Below are positions 1-5,690 of a stretch of DNA of 5,690 nucleotides, piece by piece. The stretch is from Rhodococcus sp. IITR03 (GTDB taxonomy: Bacteria; Actinomycetota; Actinomycetes; Mycobacteriales; Mycobacteriaceae): assembly GCA_001017865.1 (NCBI GenBank), contig LATQ01000001.1, positions 1,565,701-1,571,390 on the forward strand, read 5' to 3'. The notes under the pieces were generated by a model. That model had not been told where the DNA came from and ran no database searches. It worked only from the letters and a program-made list of their open reading frames with translations. The position numbers and the translations under genes are program-made. How positions within the stretch are numbered: the stretch's first letter is position 1; each line of letters starts with the position of its first letter.

Positions 1-250
1 GCTCGACGATCAGAGCCGCCGCGTCGCGGGCCGCGAGCGCGGACAGGGCGTGCGCGCTGTCCGCCAGTGCCTCCGGCCGCATGTACACGGCGACGCCGGT
101 GAGATCGTCGAAACGGCCGACGACCTCGCCGAACGGCAGCACCCAAGTGAGCGCCCGGTCGAGATCGGCCTCCCGATCCACGACCCGGCGCCCTCCATGA
201 GCGGTTCGTCGAGCAGTCCTCGGACTGTCAGACGCGGGCTCGATTCCATG
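1..250 (-). CDS. PucR-family transcriptional regulator, N-terminal part (cut by window edge, frameshifted)
   Basis: Leftward gene starting at the ATG that reads down from position 250, with a purine-rich GGAAGCAGG stretch just upstream. The first 21 or so residues (MESSPRLTVRGLLDEPLMEG...) match the opening of the PucR N-terminal domain (purine catabolism regulator-like, PF07905), normally LTVRDLL followed by a short variable stretch. After a missing base in a G run at about 186-190 (one extra G restores it), the frame continues with a helical/beta pattern around TWVLPFGEV, GVAVYMRPEAL and ALAARDAAALIVE, again typical of that domain. About 83 residues are present; the GGDEF-like middle and C-terminal helix-turn-helix expected in the family would lie beyond the window. 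Regulators of this family commonly sit beside, and activate, the catabolic genes they control. Divergent placement against the oxygenase cluster suggests it regulates it (inference). The family call rests on one domain only. Confidence 0.72.
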
Positions 251-287
251 GGGACCTGCTTCCATCGGGAGCATCGGCGGGCCGTGA

Positions 288-295
288 GGGGGGGG
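288..295. repeat. Eight-G homopolymer
   Basis: An uninterrupted run of eight G lies 38-45 bases upstream of the regulator's start codon (a C run on the regulator's sense strand). It is the longest single-base run I see in the window. Its length should be treated as uncertain, because short G/C runs elsewhere in this sequence appear miscounted. Confidence 0.9.
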
Positions 296-319
296 TGGAC
301 CCGTCGACACCGTGGCGGT

Positions 320-335
320 GTGCACTTTCTACACC
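320..335. promoter_or_regulatory. Candidate operator half-pair A (GTGCACTTTCTACACC)
   Basis: This 16-mer matches the one at 366-381 at 14 of 16 positions, in the same orientation, with starts 46 bases apart. Extended left to 317 it has a 5-bp inverted repeat, GGTGT (317-321) and ACACC (331-335). Paired repeats between divergent genes usually mark a regulator's binding sites; the adjacent PucR-type protein is the obvious candidate but the assignment is inference. Confidence 0.5.
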
Positions 336-364
336 AGATACCAGAGTCATGCGTCCCAGACACA

Positions 365-381
365 TGTGCACTGTGTACACC
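365..381. promoter_or_regulatory. Candidate operator half-pair B, imperfect palindrome
   Basis: Positions 366-381 (GTGCACTGTGTACACC) repeat site A with two mismatches. Here the core 365-379, TGTGCACTGTGTACA, is itself an imperfect palindrome, pairing at 6 of 7 positions around T372. Two perfect 8-bp palindromes overlap it: CACATGTG at 361-368 and GTGTACAC at 373-380. This concentration of dyad symmetry fits a dimeric regulator's site. No protein is assigned with certainty. Confidence 0.52.
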
Positions 382-580
382 GAATCCCGAAAACGACGGT
401 GATCCTGACCGTCCCCATCGGCGCACGGCCCTGTTAGAAATGAGCCACGCCGGACACAACGCTCCACCGCTCCGGCACCCGCCGACACTTCAGCGACGCG
501 GCATCGGCGGGACGCACACGGATCCCGACGCGGACCAGGAATCGTCCGACTCTCCGACCCGACTTCGAAAGTGGAGACCA

Positions 581-1031
581 ATGCATCGAATCCACCGCAT
601 CACCCTCGACGACGCACTCCCCCTGCTGGCCGCCGGCCGCGCGAAGGCCGAGGAGATCGGCGTGAAGCAGACCCTCTGCGTCTGCGACGAGAGCGCGAAC
701 GTCATTGCTCTGCACCGGCTTCCCGGCGCCCGCCCTCACCGGCGTCGAGATCGCCATGGCGAAGGCGTTCACCGCCGCCGGCCACGAGCGCGCCACCCAC
801 CTGTTCAACGAGGGTCCCAACGGACCCGCCCTCCCCGGCAACGAAGCGTTCGGCATCAGCCACATGCTCCCCGGGAAGTTCGCGATCTTCGTCGGCGGCT
901 TCCCCCTCGTCTACGACGGACAGATCGTCGGCGCCGTCGGCATCAGCGGCGGCAACGGCGAGCAGGACAAGGCGGTCGGCGCCGCCATGATCGCCGAATT
1001 CGAAGCCCTGACCTCCGCGATCAACGCCTGA
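581..1031 (+). CDS. GlcG/HbpS-like heme-binding family protein (DUF336), frameshifted
   Basis: First gene of the rightward operon, starting at the ATG at 581 after a GGAG (573-576) only four bases away. The restored protein is 149 residues, the usual size of this one-domain family. Visible hallmarks are the early ITLDDALPLLAAGRAKAEEIG helix, VCDESANVIALHR, the AMAKAFTAA helix and a C-terminal FVGGFPLVYDGQIVGAVGISGG segment, matching the GxxPLxxxGxxxGAxGVSGG pattern of GlcG/HbpS. The frame jumps between about 716 and 731; removing one C from CCC at 722-724 gives HRLPAPALTG, whose spacing fits the family pattern exactly. HbpS in Streptomyces binds heme and family members often accompany catabolic operons, usually with unknown role. 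There is no signal peptide, so it is presumably cytoplasmic. Forty bases separate it from the oxidase gene, suggesting co-function such as metal or cofactor handling (inference). Confidence 0.82.
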
Positions 1032-1071
1032 TCGCATCCCCCGCACGACCTCCTCATCGAAAGGCATCATC

Positions 1072-1790
1072 ATGACCGAACTGCTCGGACGCGACGAATT
1101 CCGCGCCGCACTCGAAGACGCCATCAAGGGACGCGAGGCGAAGAACGCATCGTTCAGCAAGGCGTGGGCCGAGGGCAAGCTCGAGAAGCACCACTTCGCC
1201 CGGTGGGCCGAGAACCACTACCACTACGTCGGCCCCTTCGCCGACTACCTGGCGAACATCTACTCCAACACCCCCGATCACTTTACCGACGCCAAGGACT
1301 TCACCCTCCAGAACATGTACGAGGAGGAGCTGGCCGACATCCGGCACACCGACCTGCTCATCAAGTTCGCCGAGGCGTGCGGCACCACCAAGGAGCGCGT
1401 CGAGGACCCGAACAACATGAACGCGGTCACCCGCGGACTGCAGGCCTGGTGCTACGCGGTGTCCCAGCGCGAGCACTTCGTCGTCGCCACCGCGGCCTGG
1501 TCGTCGGTCTCGAATCCCAGGTGCCGAGCATCTACAAGAAGCAGATCGTCCCGCTCCGCGAGGTGTACGGCTTCACCGAGGACGAGATCGAGTTCTTCGA
1601 CCTGCACATCACCTCGGACGTGGTGCACGGTGAGCGCGGCTACCAGATCGTCCTGGACTGCGCCGACACCCCGCAGCTGCAGCAGCGCTGCCTGCAGCTC
1701 GTCCGCTGGGGAGCGGAGATGCGTTTCTCGTACACGAAGGGTCTGTACGACACGTACGTCGCCCCCGATCTGGAGCTGGCGTCCGCCTGA
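1072..1790 (+). CDS. TenA/PqqC-fold, heme-oxygenase-like di-metal oxidase (HDO) candidate, frameshifted
   Basis: ATG at 1072 follows GAAAGG (1059-1064) at seven bases. The restored protein has 239 residues, the normal size for the TenA/PqqC/HDO fold, and is almost wholly helical. The frame slips by one missing base near 1496-1499; one more C in GCGGCC(C)TGG joins the HFVVATAA helix to LVVGLESQVPS. The restored chain shows the pattern of HDO enzymes such as CADD, UndA and SznF: E85 and H92 (in EEELADIRH), E148 (in GLESQVP), then H179-x3-D183-x2-H186 (DLHITSDVVH). This is the six-ligand di-iron (or Fe/Mn) set with the spacing seen in CADD. TenA thiaminases and PqqC do not use this motif. HDO enzymes activate oxygen to oxidise or cleave amino-acid, amine or fatty-acid substrates. 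Neighbouring ferredoxin and reductase genes could supply electrons (inference). Substrate unknown. Confidence 0.8.
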
Positions 1791-1799
1791 TCCGATGCG

Positions 1800-1833
1800 C
1801 GGGAGCGGAAGTCGCTCGCGGCTTCCGCTCCCG
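1800..1833 (+). terminator. Strong stem-loop between oxidase and ferredoxin genes (possible terminator or attenuator)
   Basis: A perfect 12-bp inverted repeat, CGGGAGCGGAAG (1800-1811) and CTTCCGCTCCCG (1822-1833), encloses a 10-base loop. It starts ten bases after the oxidase stop codon and ends 17 bases before the Rieske AGGAG site. No T tract follows, so it may act as a partial terminator or as an mRNA end-stabiliser that sets different levels for the genes on either side. The hairpin is certain from sequence; its role is inference. Confidence 0.6.
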
Positions 1834-1859
1834 GTCTCGCACACGAGCGAAGGAGAAGC

Positions 1860-2261
1860 ATGTCCACCGAAATCATGGGCAGCGGGACCGCCGGCGCCGA
1901 CGCCGCCGCAGAGTCCCCGACCTGGGTCGCCGTCGCCACGGTGAAAGAGGTGACCCGACGCCGCAAACTCCGCGTGGAGGTCGACGGCCTCGCGATCGCA
2001 CTGTTCCATGCGAACGACCGCATCTACGCCTTCGCCGACCTGTGCATCCATCAGGACCGTTCGCTCGTGAAGGGCACGCTCCTGCACGGCCGGGTCATCT
2101 GCCCCGGCCACCAGTGGCGCTTCGATCTCGAGACCGGATACGAAGAGGACCAGGACCTCTGCCAGCCGGTCTATCCCGTCCTCGTGCGCGACGAGACCGT
2201 CCTCGTCGACCCCACCCCGCGTCCGGCACCGGCCGCATCCGGAAAGGAGTGCACGGCATGA
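1860..2261 (+). CDS. Rieske [2Fe-2S] ferredoxin, oxygenase type
   Basis: Intact 133-residue protein starting at the ATG at 1860, four bases after AGGAG (1851-1855). After a non-conserved 20-residue Ala/Gly-rich leader comes one Rieske domain. The cluster motif is C62-I-H64 ... C81-P-G-H84, with 16 residues between H64 and C81, the classic CxHx(15-17)CxxH. The sequence WRFDLETG after the second box and the loss of any extra cysteine near the cluster make it a soluble electron-transfer ferredoxin of the BphA3/NirD-like group rather than a bc1-type protein. There is no transmembrane segment and no catalytic iron domain, so it is a carrier and not an oxygenase. Its stop overlaps the reductase start (ATGA, 2258-2261), implying translational coupling and that the reductase is its direct electron donor. 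Confidence 0.9.
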   Translation: MSTEIMGSGTAGADAAAESPTWVAVATVKEVTRRRKLRVEVDGLAIALFHANDRIYAFADLCIHQDRSLVKGTLLHGRVICPGHQWRFDLETGYEEDQDLCQPVYPVLVRDETVLVDPTPRPAPAASGKECTA

Positions 2262-3483
2262 CCGTTCGCACCGTAGTCACAGTGGGCGCCGGCCAGGTCG
2301 CCGCCGTCGCCGCACGCACCCTGCGTCGCCGCGGCTTCGACGGACGCATCGTGTTGCTCGGCGACGAGCAGCACGCCCCTTACCAGCGCCCACCCCTGTC
2401 GAAGGAATTCCTCGCGGGCCGCGAAGGAGTCGATTCCCTCGCACTACTGACCCGGAAATGGCTCGACGCCAACGACATCGACATCCGTACCGGTGTGTCG
2501 GTGCAGCGCATCGACACCGCGACCCGCACGGTCGAGTTCGACGGCGGCGAGATCGCCGCCGACGCGATCGTCCTCGCCACGGGCGGACGCCCCCGCACCC
2601 TCGCCACCACCGGTTCCCGGCCCGATCTCGTCCACTACCTGCGCACTCTCGACGACGCGACCGCCCTCGCAGCCCGTCTGACCCCGGGTCGAGCCTCGCG
2701 ATCGTCGGCGGCGGCTTCATCGGACTCGAGATCGCCGCGACCGCACGATCTCTCGGCGTGACGGTGACGGTCCTCGAACAGGCCGAGCACCTCCTCGGAG
2801 GCATCCTCGGCGAGCAGGTCGGCCGGCACTGCGCCGATCTACACCGCCGCAACGGTGTCGACCTGCGCACCGGCACGGGCGTCGCCTCGGTGACCACTTC
2901 CGATCGCGGTGTGCGGATCGAGACCACCACCGGCGGGGTCGTCGAGGCCGACGCCGTGGTCGTCGGCATCGGCATCGTCCCCAACACCGACATCGCGGCG
3001 GCGAGCGGACTCGCCGTCGACGGCGGGATCGTGGTCGACGCCACCGGGCGCACCTCGGTCGAGAACATCTACGCGGCAGGCGATGTCGCGAAGCGGTTCT
3101 CCCCGCGTGAAGGCCGGCACGTGCGCGTCGAACACTTCGACAACGCGAACCGCCAGGCCGCGGTGGTCGCCGACACGATCGTCGGGCGGCAGTCGCTCTC
3201 CGACGACCCGCACTGGTTCTGGTCCGATCAGTACGACTCCAACATCCAGTTCGCCGGATCGGCTTCCGGAACAACCGAACTCGTCGTCCGCGGTGACACC
3301 GACAGTGGAGAGTTCTCGGTCTTCTACCTCGCCGGCGACGTTCTGACCGCCGCCTTCGCGATGGACCGCGGCGAGGACATCATGGCGGCCCGCGAACTCG
3401 TCGGCCGCAGGGTCGACGCAGCGCTGCTCGCCGACGAGGACACCGATCTGTGGGAGATGTACGAGGAGGTCGAGCCCGCATGA
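2258..3483 (+). CDS. FAD-dependent NAD(P)H:ferredoxin reductase (BphA4-like), frameshifted
   Basis: The ATG at 2258 overlaps the upstream stop and has a strong GGAAAGGAG (2241-2249) at eight bases. The restored protein is 408 residues, the normal length for dioxygenase-type ferredoxin reductases. In order: N-terminal FAD Rossmann motif VGAGQVAAVAA (G10, G12; third Gly replaced by A15); YQRPPLSKEFL, typical of this family; central NAD-binding motif IVGGGFIGLE (G151-G156); TSVENIYAAGDVA with FAD-contacting D276; and the C-terminal reductase domain with HWFWSDQYD from H319. One base is missing at GGG 2686-2688 (GGGG gives LTPGSSLAIVGGG). It should pass electrons from NADH to the adjacent Rieske ferredoxin. 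Its stop overlaps the next start (ATGA, 3480-3483). Confidence 0.92.
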
Positions 3484-4929
3484 CGATCACCGGACTGAAC
3501 CACATCGACGGCAACTGGGTACCGGCCGCCTCCGGCGCGGTCTTCGAACGCCGCAACCCCGCCGACGAGACCGACCTGATCGGCACCTTCCCGGACTCCG
3601 ACGCCATCGACGTCCGCAACGCCGTCGACGCGCTCGACAAGGCCGCACCCGAATGGGCCGCCACCCCGCCCGAGCGTCGCGCCGCGATCCTCGAGCAGCC
3701 GCCGACCATCTCGCCGCACGCTCGGCCGAACTCGTCGACGAACTCATCCGCGAAGAGGGCAAGACCCGCGCCGAGGCGTCGATGGAGGTGAGCCGCACCC
3801 CCATGAACCTGCGCTTCTACGCAGGCGAGGCACTGCGCGCCACCGGTGCGACCTTCCCGGCACCAGGCTCCACGACCATCTACACCGTGCGCGAACCGAT
3901 CGGGATCGTCGGTGCGATCACGCCGTGGAACTTCCCGCTCAACATCCCCTCCCGCAAGCTCGGGCCCGCGCTCGCCGCCGGCAACACGGTGCTGTTCAAA
4001 CCGTCCGAGATCACTCCGCTGATGGGTCAGCGACTCGTCGAGGCCCTGCTCGCCGGTGGTCTGCCCGCCGGCGCGATCGCGCTGGTCCAGGGCGACGGCA
4101 AGGCCGGTGCGGCGGGTCCGGCGACGAGCGGATCGCCGCGGTGACCTTCACCGGGTCCACCGAGGTCGGACGCGCCATCCACCGCAGCGTCGGCCCCGAC
4201 CGGCGCGTACAGCTGGAGATGGGCGGCAAGAACCCCGTCGTCGTCCTCGACGACGCCGACCTCGACGCGGCGGCCGCACTGATCGTCAAGGGCGCCTTCG
4301 GATTGTCGGGCCAGGCGTGCACCGGCACCAGCCGGGTCGTCGCCGTCGACGCGATCCACGACGAACTGCTCGAGAAGGTCGCCGAACGCACCCGCGCTGC
4401 GGGTGGGGCCGGGTTCGGGTGCCGCCGCCGATGTCGGCCCGCTCGCGAGTCGCGGTCAGCTCGACAAGTTCCTCGAGTACGTCACCATCGGCACGGACGA
4501 AGGCGCACGGCTCGTGTGCGGCGGCGTGCGGTGCGACGACGACGCGCTGCGAGACGGATTCTTCGTGCGGCCCACGATCTTCGCGGACACCACCCCGGGG
4601 ATGCGCCTGCTCACCGACGAGATCTTCGGCCCGGTCCTGGCCTTCCAGCGCGCCGGCTCCTTCGACGAGGCCCTCGCCCTGGCGAACGACACCGCCTTCG
4701 GACTCAGCGCCTCCGTCGTCACCCGGAGTCTCTCCGCCGCACAGCGTTTCATCGCCGAATCGCGGACCGGGCTGGTGAAGGTCAACCAGCCACCACGGGA
4801 ATGGCCATGAACGCGCCGTTCGGCGGCTACAAGCAGTCGAGCACCCAGACCTTCAAGGAACAGGCCGGCCCCACGCTCATGCAGTTCTACCAGTCCGAGA
4901 AGACCGTCTACCTCTCCCCCGACGCCTGA
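3480..4929 (+). CDS. NAD(P)-dependent aldehyde dehydrogenase (ketoglutarate-semialdehyde dehydrogenase-like), four frameshifts
   Basis: ATG at 3480 sits in an ATGA overlap, ten bases after GAGGAGG (3463-3469). The restored length is about 483 residues, normal for the superfamily. Recognisable parts: [12 protein letters not shown] start; TPWNFP with transition-state N151; LFKPSE with cofactor-binding K174 and E177; [10 protein letters not shown]; general base E247 in LEMGGKNP; nucleophile C281 in GQACT, 34 residues later as usual; EIFGPVLAF; and the [10 protein letters not shown] end. [18 protein letters not shown] with NQPTTG resembles 2,5-dioxopentanoate (alpha-ketoglutarate semialdehyde) dehydrogenases, though that does not fix the substrate. 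Four breaks: one base missing near 3696-3701, one near GGG 4114-4116, one extra (or two missing) near 4391-4396, and one missing near CC 4790-4791. All catalytic residues survive. It probably oxidises an aldehyde made by the upstream oxygenase (inference). Confidence 0.9.
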
Positions 4930-4968
4930 CCGGCGACACCGACCCTCGACAAGCCTGGAGGAAAGACC

Positions 4969-5325
4969 ATGGAGTTCAAGCGAGTGGCCCGATCCGGGCA
5001 GGTGCCCGAAGGCATCGTCCGCCGGTTCTACGCCGAGGACTACGAGTTCGCCATCTCCCGACTGGACGGCAAGGCGTACGCCACGTCCAACTACTGCTCA
5101 CACCTCGACTGCCTGTTGTCGTCCGGCAAGCTCGTCCAGGACGGCATCGGATGCTCCTGTCACGGAAGCGCATTCGACCTCGAGACCGGCGAGCCGATCT
5201 GCCCGCCGGCCACCGAGCCCATCAAGACCTATCCGTGCGAGGAGCGCGACGGTGAGATCTTCGTCGGGATCGACCCCGCCGAGCCGCCGGAAGGACCCCG
5301 TCGACGTCGGATGCGGTCGGCATGA
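4969..5325 (+). CDS. Second Rieske [2Fe-2S] protein with an extra cysteine pair
   Basis: Intact 118-residue gene; ATG at 4969 lies seven bases after GGAGG (4957-4961). It contains a single soluble Rieske domain: C43-S-H45 and C62-S-C-H65, 16 residues between H45 and C62. Unlike the first ferredoxin it has C48 (CSHLDC) and C64 (CSCHGS), the two positions that form the disulfide of bc1/b6f-type Rieske proteins. Downstream, FDLETGEPICPPATEPIKTYP is typical of ferredoxin subunits of non-heme oxygenases. There is no membrane anchor or Tat signal, so it should be cytoplasmic. The highly basic tail RRRRMRSA is not part of the fold. Its stop overlaps the next start (ATGA, 5322-5325). It may carry electrons to a different partner, or at a different potential, from the first ferredoxin (inference). 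Confidence 0.88.
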   Translation: MEFKRVARSGQVPEGIVRRFYAEDYEFAISRLDGKAYATSNYCSHLDCLLSSGKLVQDGIGCSCHGSAFDLETGEPICPPATEPIKTYPCEERDGEIFVGIDPAEPPEGPRRRRMRSA

Positions 5326-5690
5326 CCCGGCGCGCGACACGACCGGCGACGCTCGCGACGGGAGGCATGGTCGCGTCGAGTCATCCGCTCGCGAGCCTCC
5401 GCCGGGGTCCGCGTCCTCGAGGACGGTGGTAACGCCGTCGACGCGGCCCTGGCGATGGCAGCGGTCACCTGGCTGACCCTGCCCGGCAGTGCGGCATCGG
5501 CGGCGACGCGTTCGCCGTGGTCCGCGAGCCCGACGGGTCGGTGTGGACCGTCAACGGCAGCGGTTACGGACCCGACGGCGGCACACCGGATTCTACCGGG
5601 AGCGGGGACTCGACGCGATCCCCCTCGACGGGGCGCTCGCCGTCGCCGTCCCCGGCGCACCTGCCGCGCTGGCCGCACTGCACCGGCGGG
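5322..5690 (+). CDS. ggt: Gamma-glutamyltransferase family protein, N-terminal part (cut by window edge, three frameshifts)
   Basis: ATG at 5322 overlaps the upstream stop; there is only a weak Shine-Dalgarno, so coupled translation is likely. The start ATLATGGMVASSHPLAS aligns with the beginning of the mature large subunit of gamma-glutamyltransferases, so there is no signal peptide and the enzyme should be cytoplasmic. Next come LAGVRVLEDGGNAVDAALA, PGQCGIGGDAFAVV and FYRERGLDAIPLDG followed by VAVPGAPAALAALH, all in family order. About 123 residues are present; the Thr nucleophile of the small subunit is beyond the window. The frame breaks at 5399-5400 (one extra C), 5486-5488 (one C missing, restoring GQCGIGG) and 5590-5591 (one base missing). 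In the raw frame a TAA is met after about 36 codons. The family transfers or hydrolyses gamma-glutamyl groups; here it could remove glutamate from a gamma-glutamylated intermediate (inference). Confidence 0.85.

Larger units (their letters stand above)
251..580. promoter_or_regulatory. Divergent intergenic control region
   Basis: These 330 bases separate the leftward regulator from the rightward operon and hold no convincing gene: the long open frames crossing them have no family sequence here and simply reflect high GC. The region should contain both divergent promoters. It carries an 8-G run (288-295), two related 16-base repeats (320-335 and 366-381) and a locally A/T-richer stretch, TTAGAAAT at 434-441, that could be part of a -10 element for the rightward operon, though no well-spaced -35 is visible. 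If transcription starts there, the leader before the first gene is over 100 bases. No riboswitch or tRNA was recognised. Confidence 0.6.

Noticed and set aside
405..441. Sigma-70-like promoter, CTGACC (405-410) with TAGAAA (435-440)
   Set aside because: The spacer is 24 bases, too long for a normal -35/-10 pair; only the A/T-rich -10-like patch is noted, within the control-region entry.
434..865. Leftward open frame (143 codons) across the control region and DUF336 gene
   Set aside because: No recognisable domain, no clear ribosome site, and the DUF336 protein on the opposite strand explains the coding bias.
50..1075. Long rightward open frame (341 codons) crossing the control region and the DUF336 gene
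   Set aside because: Only codons from the ATG at 581 to about 720 encode family sequence. Upstream it runs antisense to the PucR gene, and downstream it becomes Arg/His-rich shadow of the true frame.
1072..1790. Thiaminase II (TenA) or PqqC as the function of this gene
   Set aside because: Fold is related, but the H-x3-D-x2-H plus E-x6-H and Glu ligand set is that of di-metal oxidases, and no thiamine or PQQ genes are nearby.
2681..2695. Programmed ribosomal frameshifting as the explanation for the frame changes
   Set aside because: Eleven shifts in unrelated genes, in both directions, without a shared slippery heptamer or following pseudoknot, are better explained by sequence errors.
2277..3068. 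Long leftward open frame (263 codons) opposite the reductase gene
   Set aside because: Arg/Ser/Pro-rich low-complexity translation, no family motif, and fully covered by a well-supported reductase on the other strand; it is a high-GC shadow.
1..5690. tRNA, rRNA, CRISPR arrays, insertion sequences, attachment sites
   Set aside because: I looked for cloverleaf ends, regularly spaced repeats, transposase motifs and terminal inverted repeats and found none; genes are packed with uniform base composition.

Overview
The window is GC-rich, with strong G/C preference at third codon positions, good Shine-Dalgarno sites and ATGA stop/start overlaps. This points to a high-GC actinobacterium; a Rhodococcus-like host is my best guess from gene content, but the genus cannot be proved from the sequence alone.

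Layout: positions 1-250 hold the 5' part of a leftward PucR-type regulator. A divergent control region (251-580) carries a near-identical pair of 16-base repeats, one lying in an imperfect palindrome. To its right runs a single rightward cluster: a GlcG/HbpS-like (DUF336) protein (581-1031), a TenA/PqqC-fold protein with a complete heme-oxygenase-like di-metal oxidase (HDO) ligand set (1072-1790), a 12-bp stem-loop (1800-1833), a Rieske [2Fe-2S] ferredoxin (1860-2261), a BphA4-like FAD/NAD ferredoxin reductase (2258-3483), an aldehyde dehydrogenase (3480-4929), a second and different Rieske protein (4969-5325), and the start of a gamma-glutamyltransferase-family gene (5322 to the window edge). 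Three junctions are ATGA overlaps and the other gaps are 40-70 bases, so this looks like one operon.

Reading of the system (inference): it resembles an inducible catabolic operon in which NAD(P)H electrons pass through the reductase and one or both Rieske ferredoxins to an oxygenase, with the aldehyde product oxidised by the dehydrogenase. No Rieske oxygenase alpha subunit, P450 or flavin monooxygenase lies in the window; the only candidate oxygenase is the HDO-like protein. The gamma-glutamyltransferase homologue has no signal peptide and could act on a gamma-glutamylated intermediate. The substrate is unknown.

Quality warning: six of the eight genes are broken by single-base reading-frame shifts, 11 in 5.7 kb, most next to short G or C runs. 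Both sides of each break encode conserved family sequence, and adding or removing one base restores it. These are far more likely sequencing or assembly errors than real pseudogenes. Coordinates below span each restored gene, and residue numbers refer to the restored proteins.
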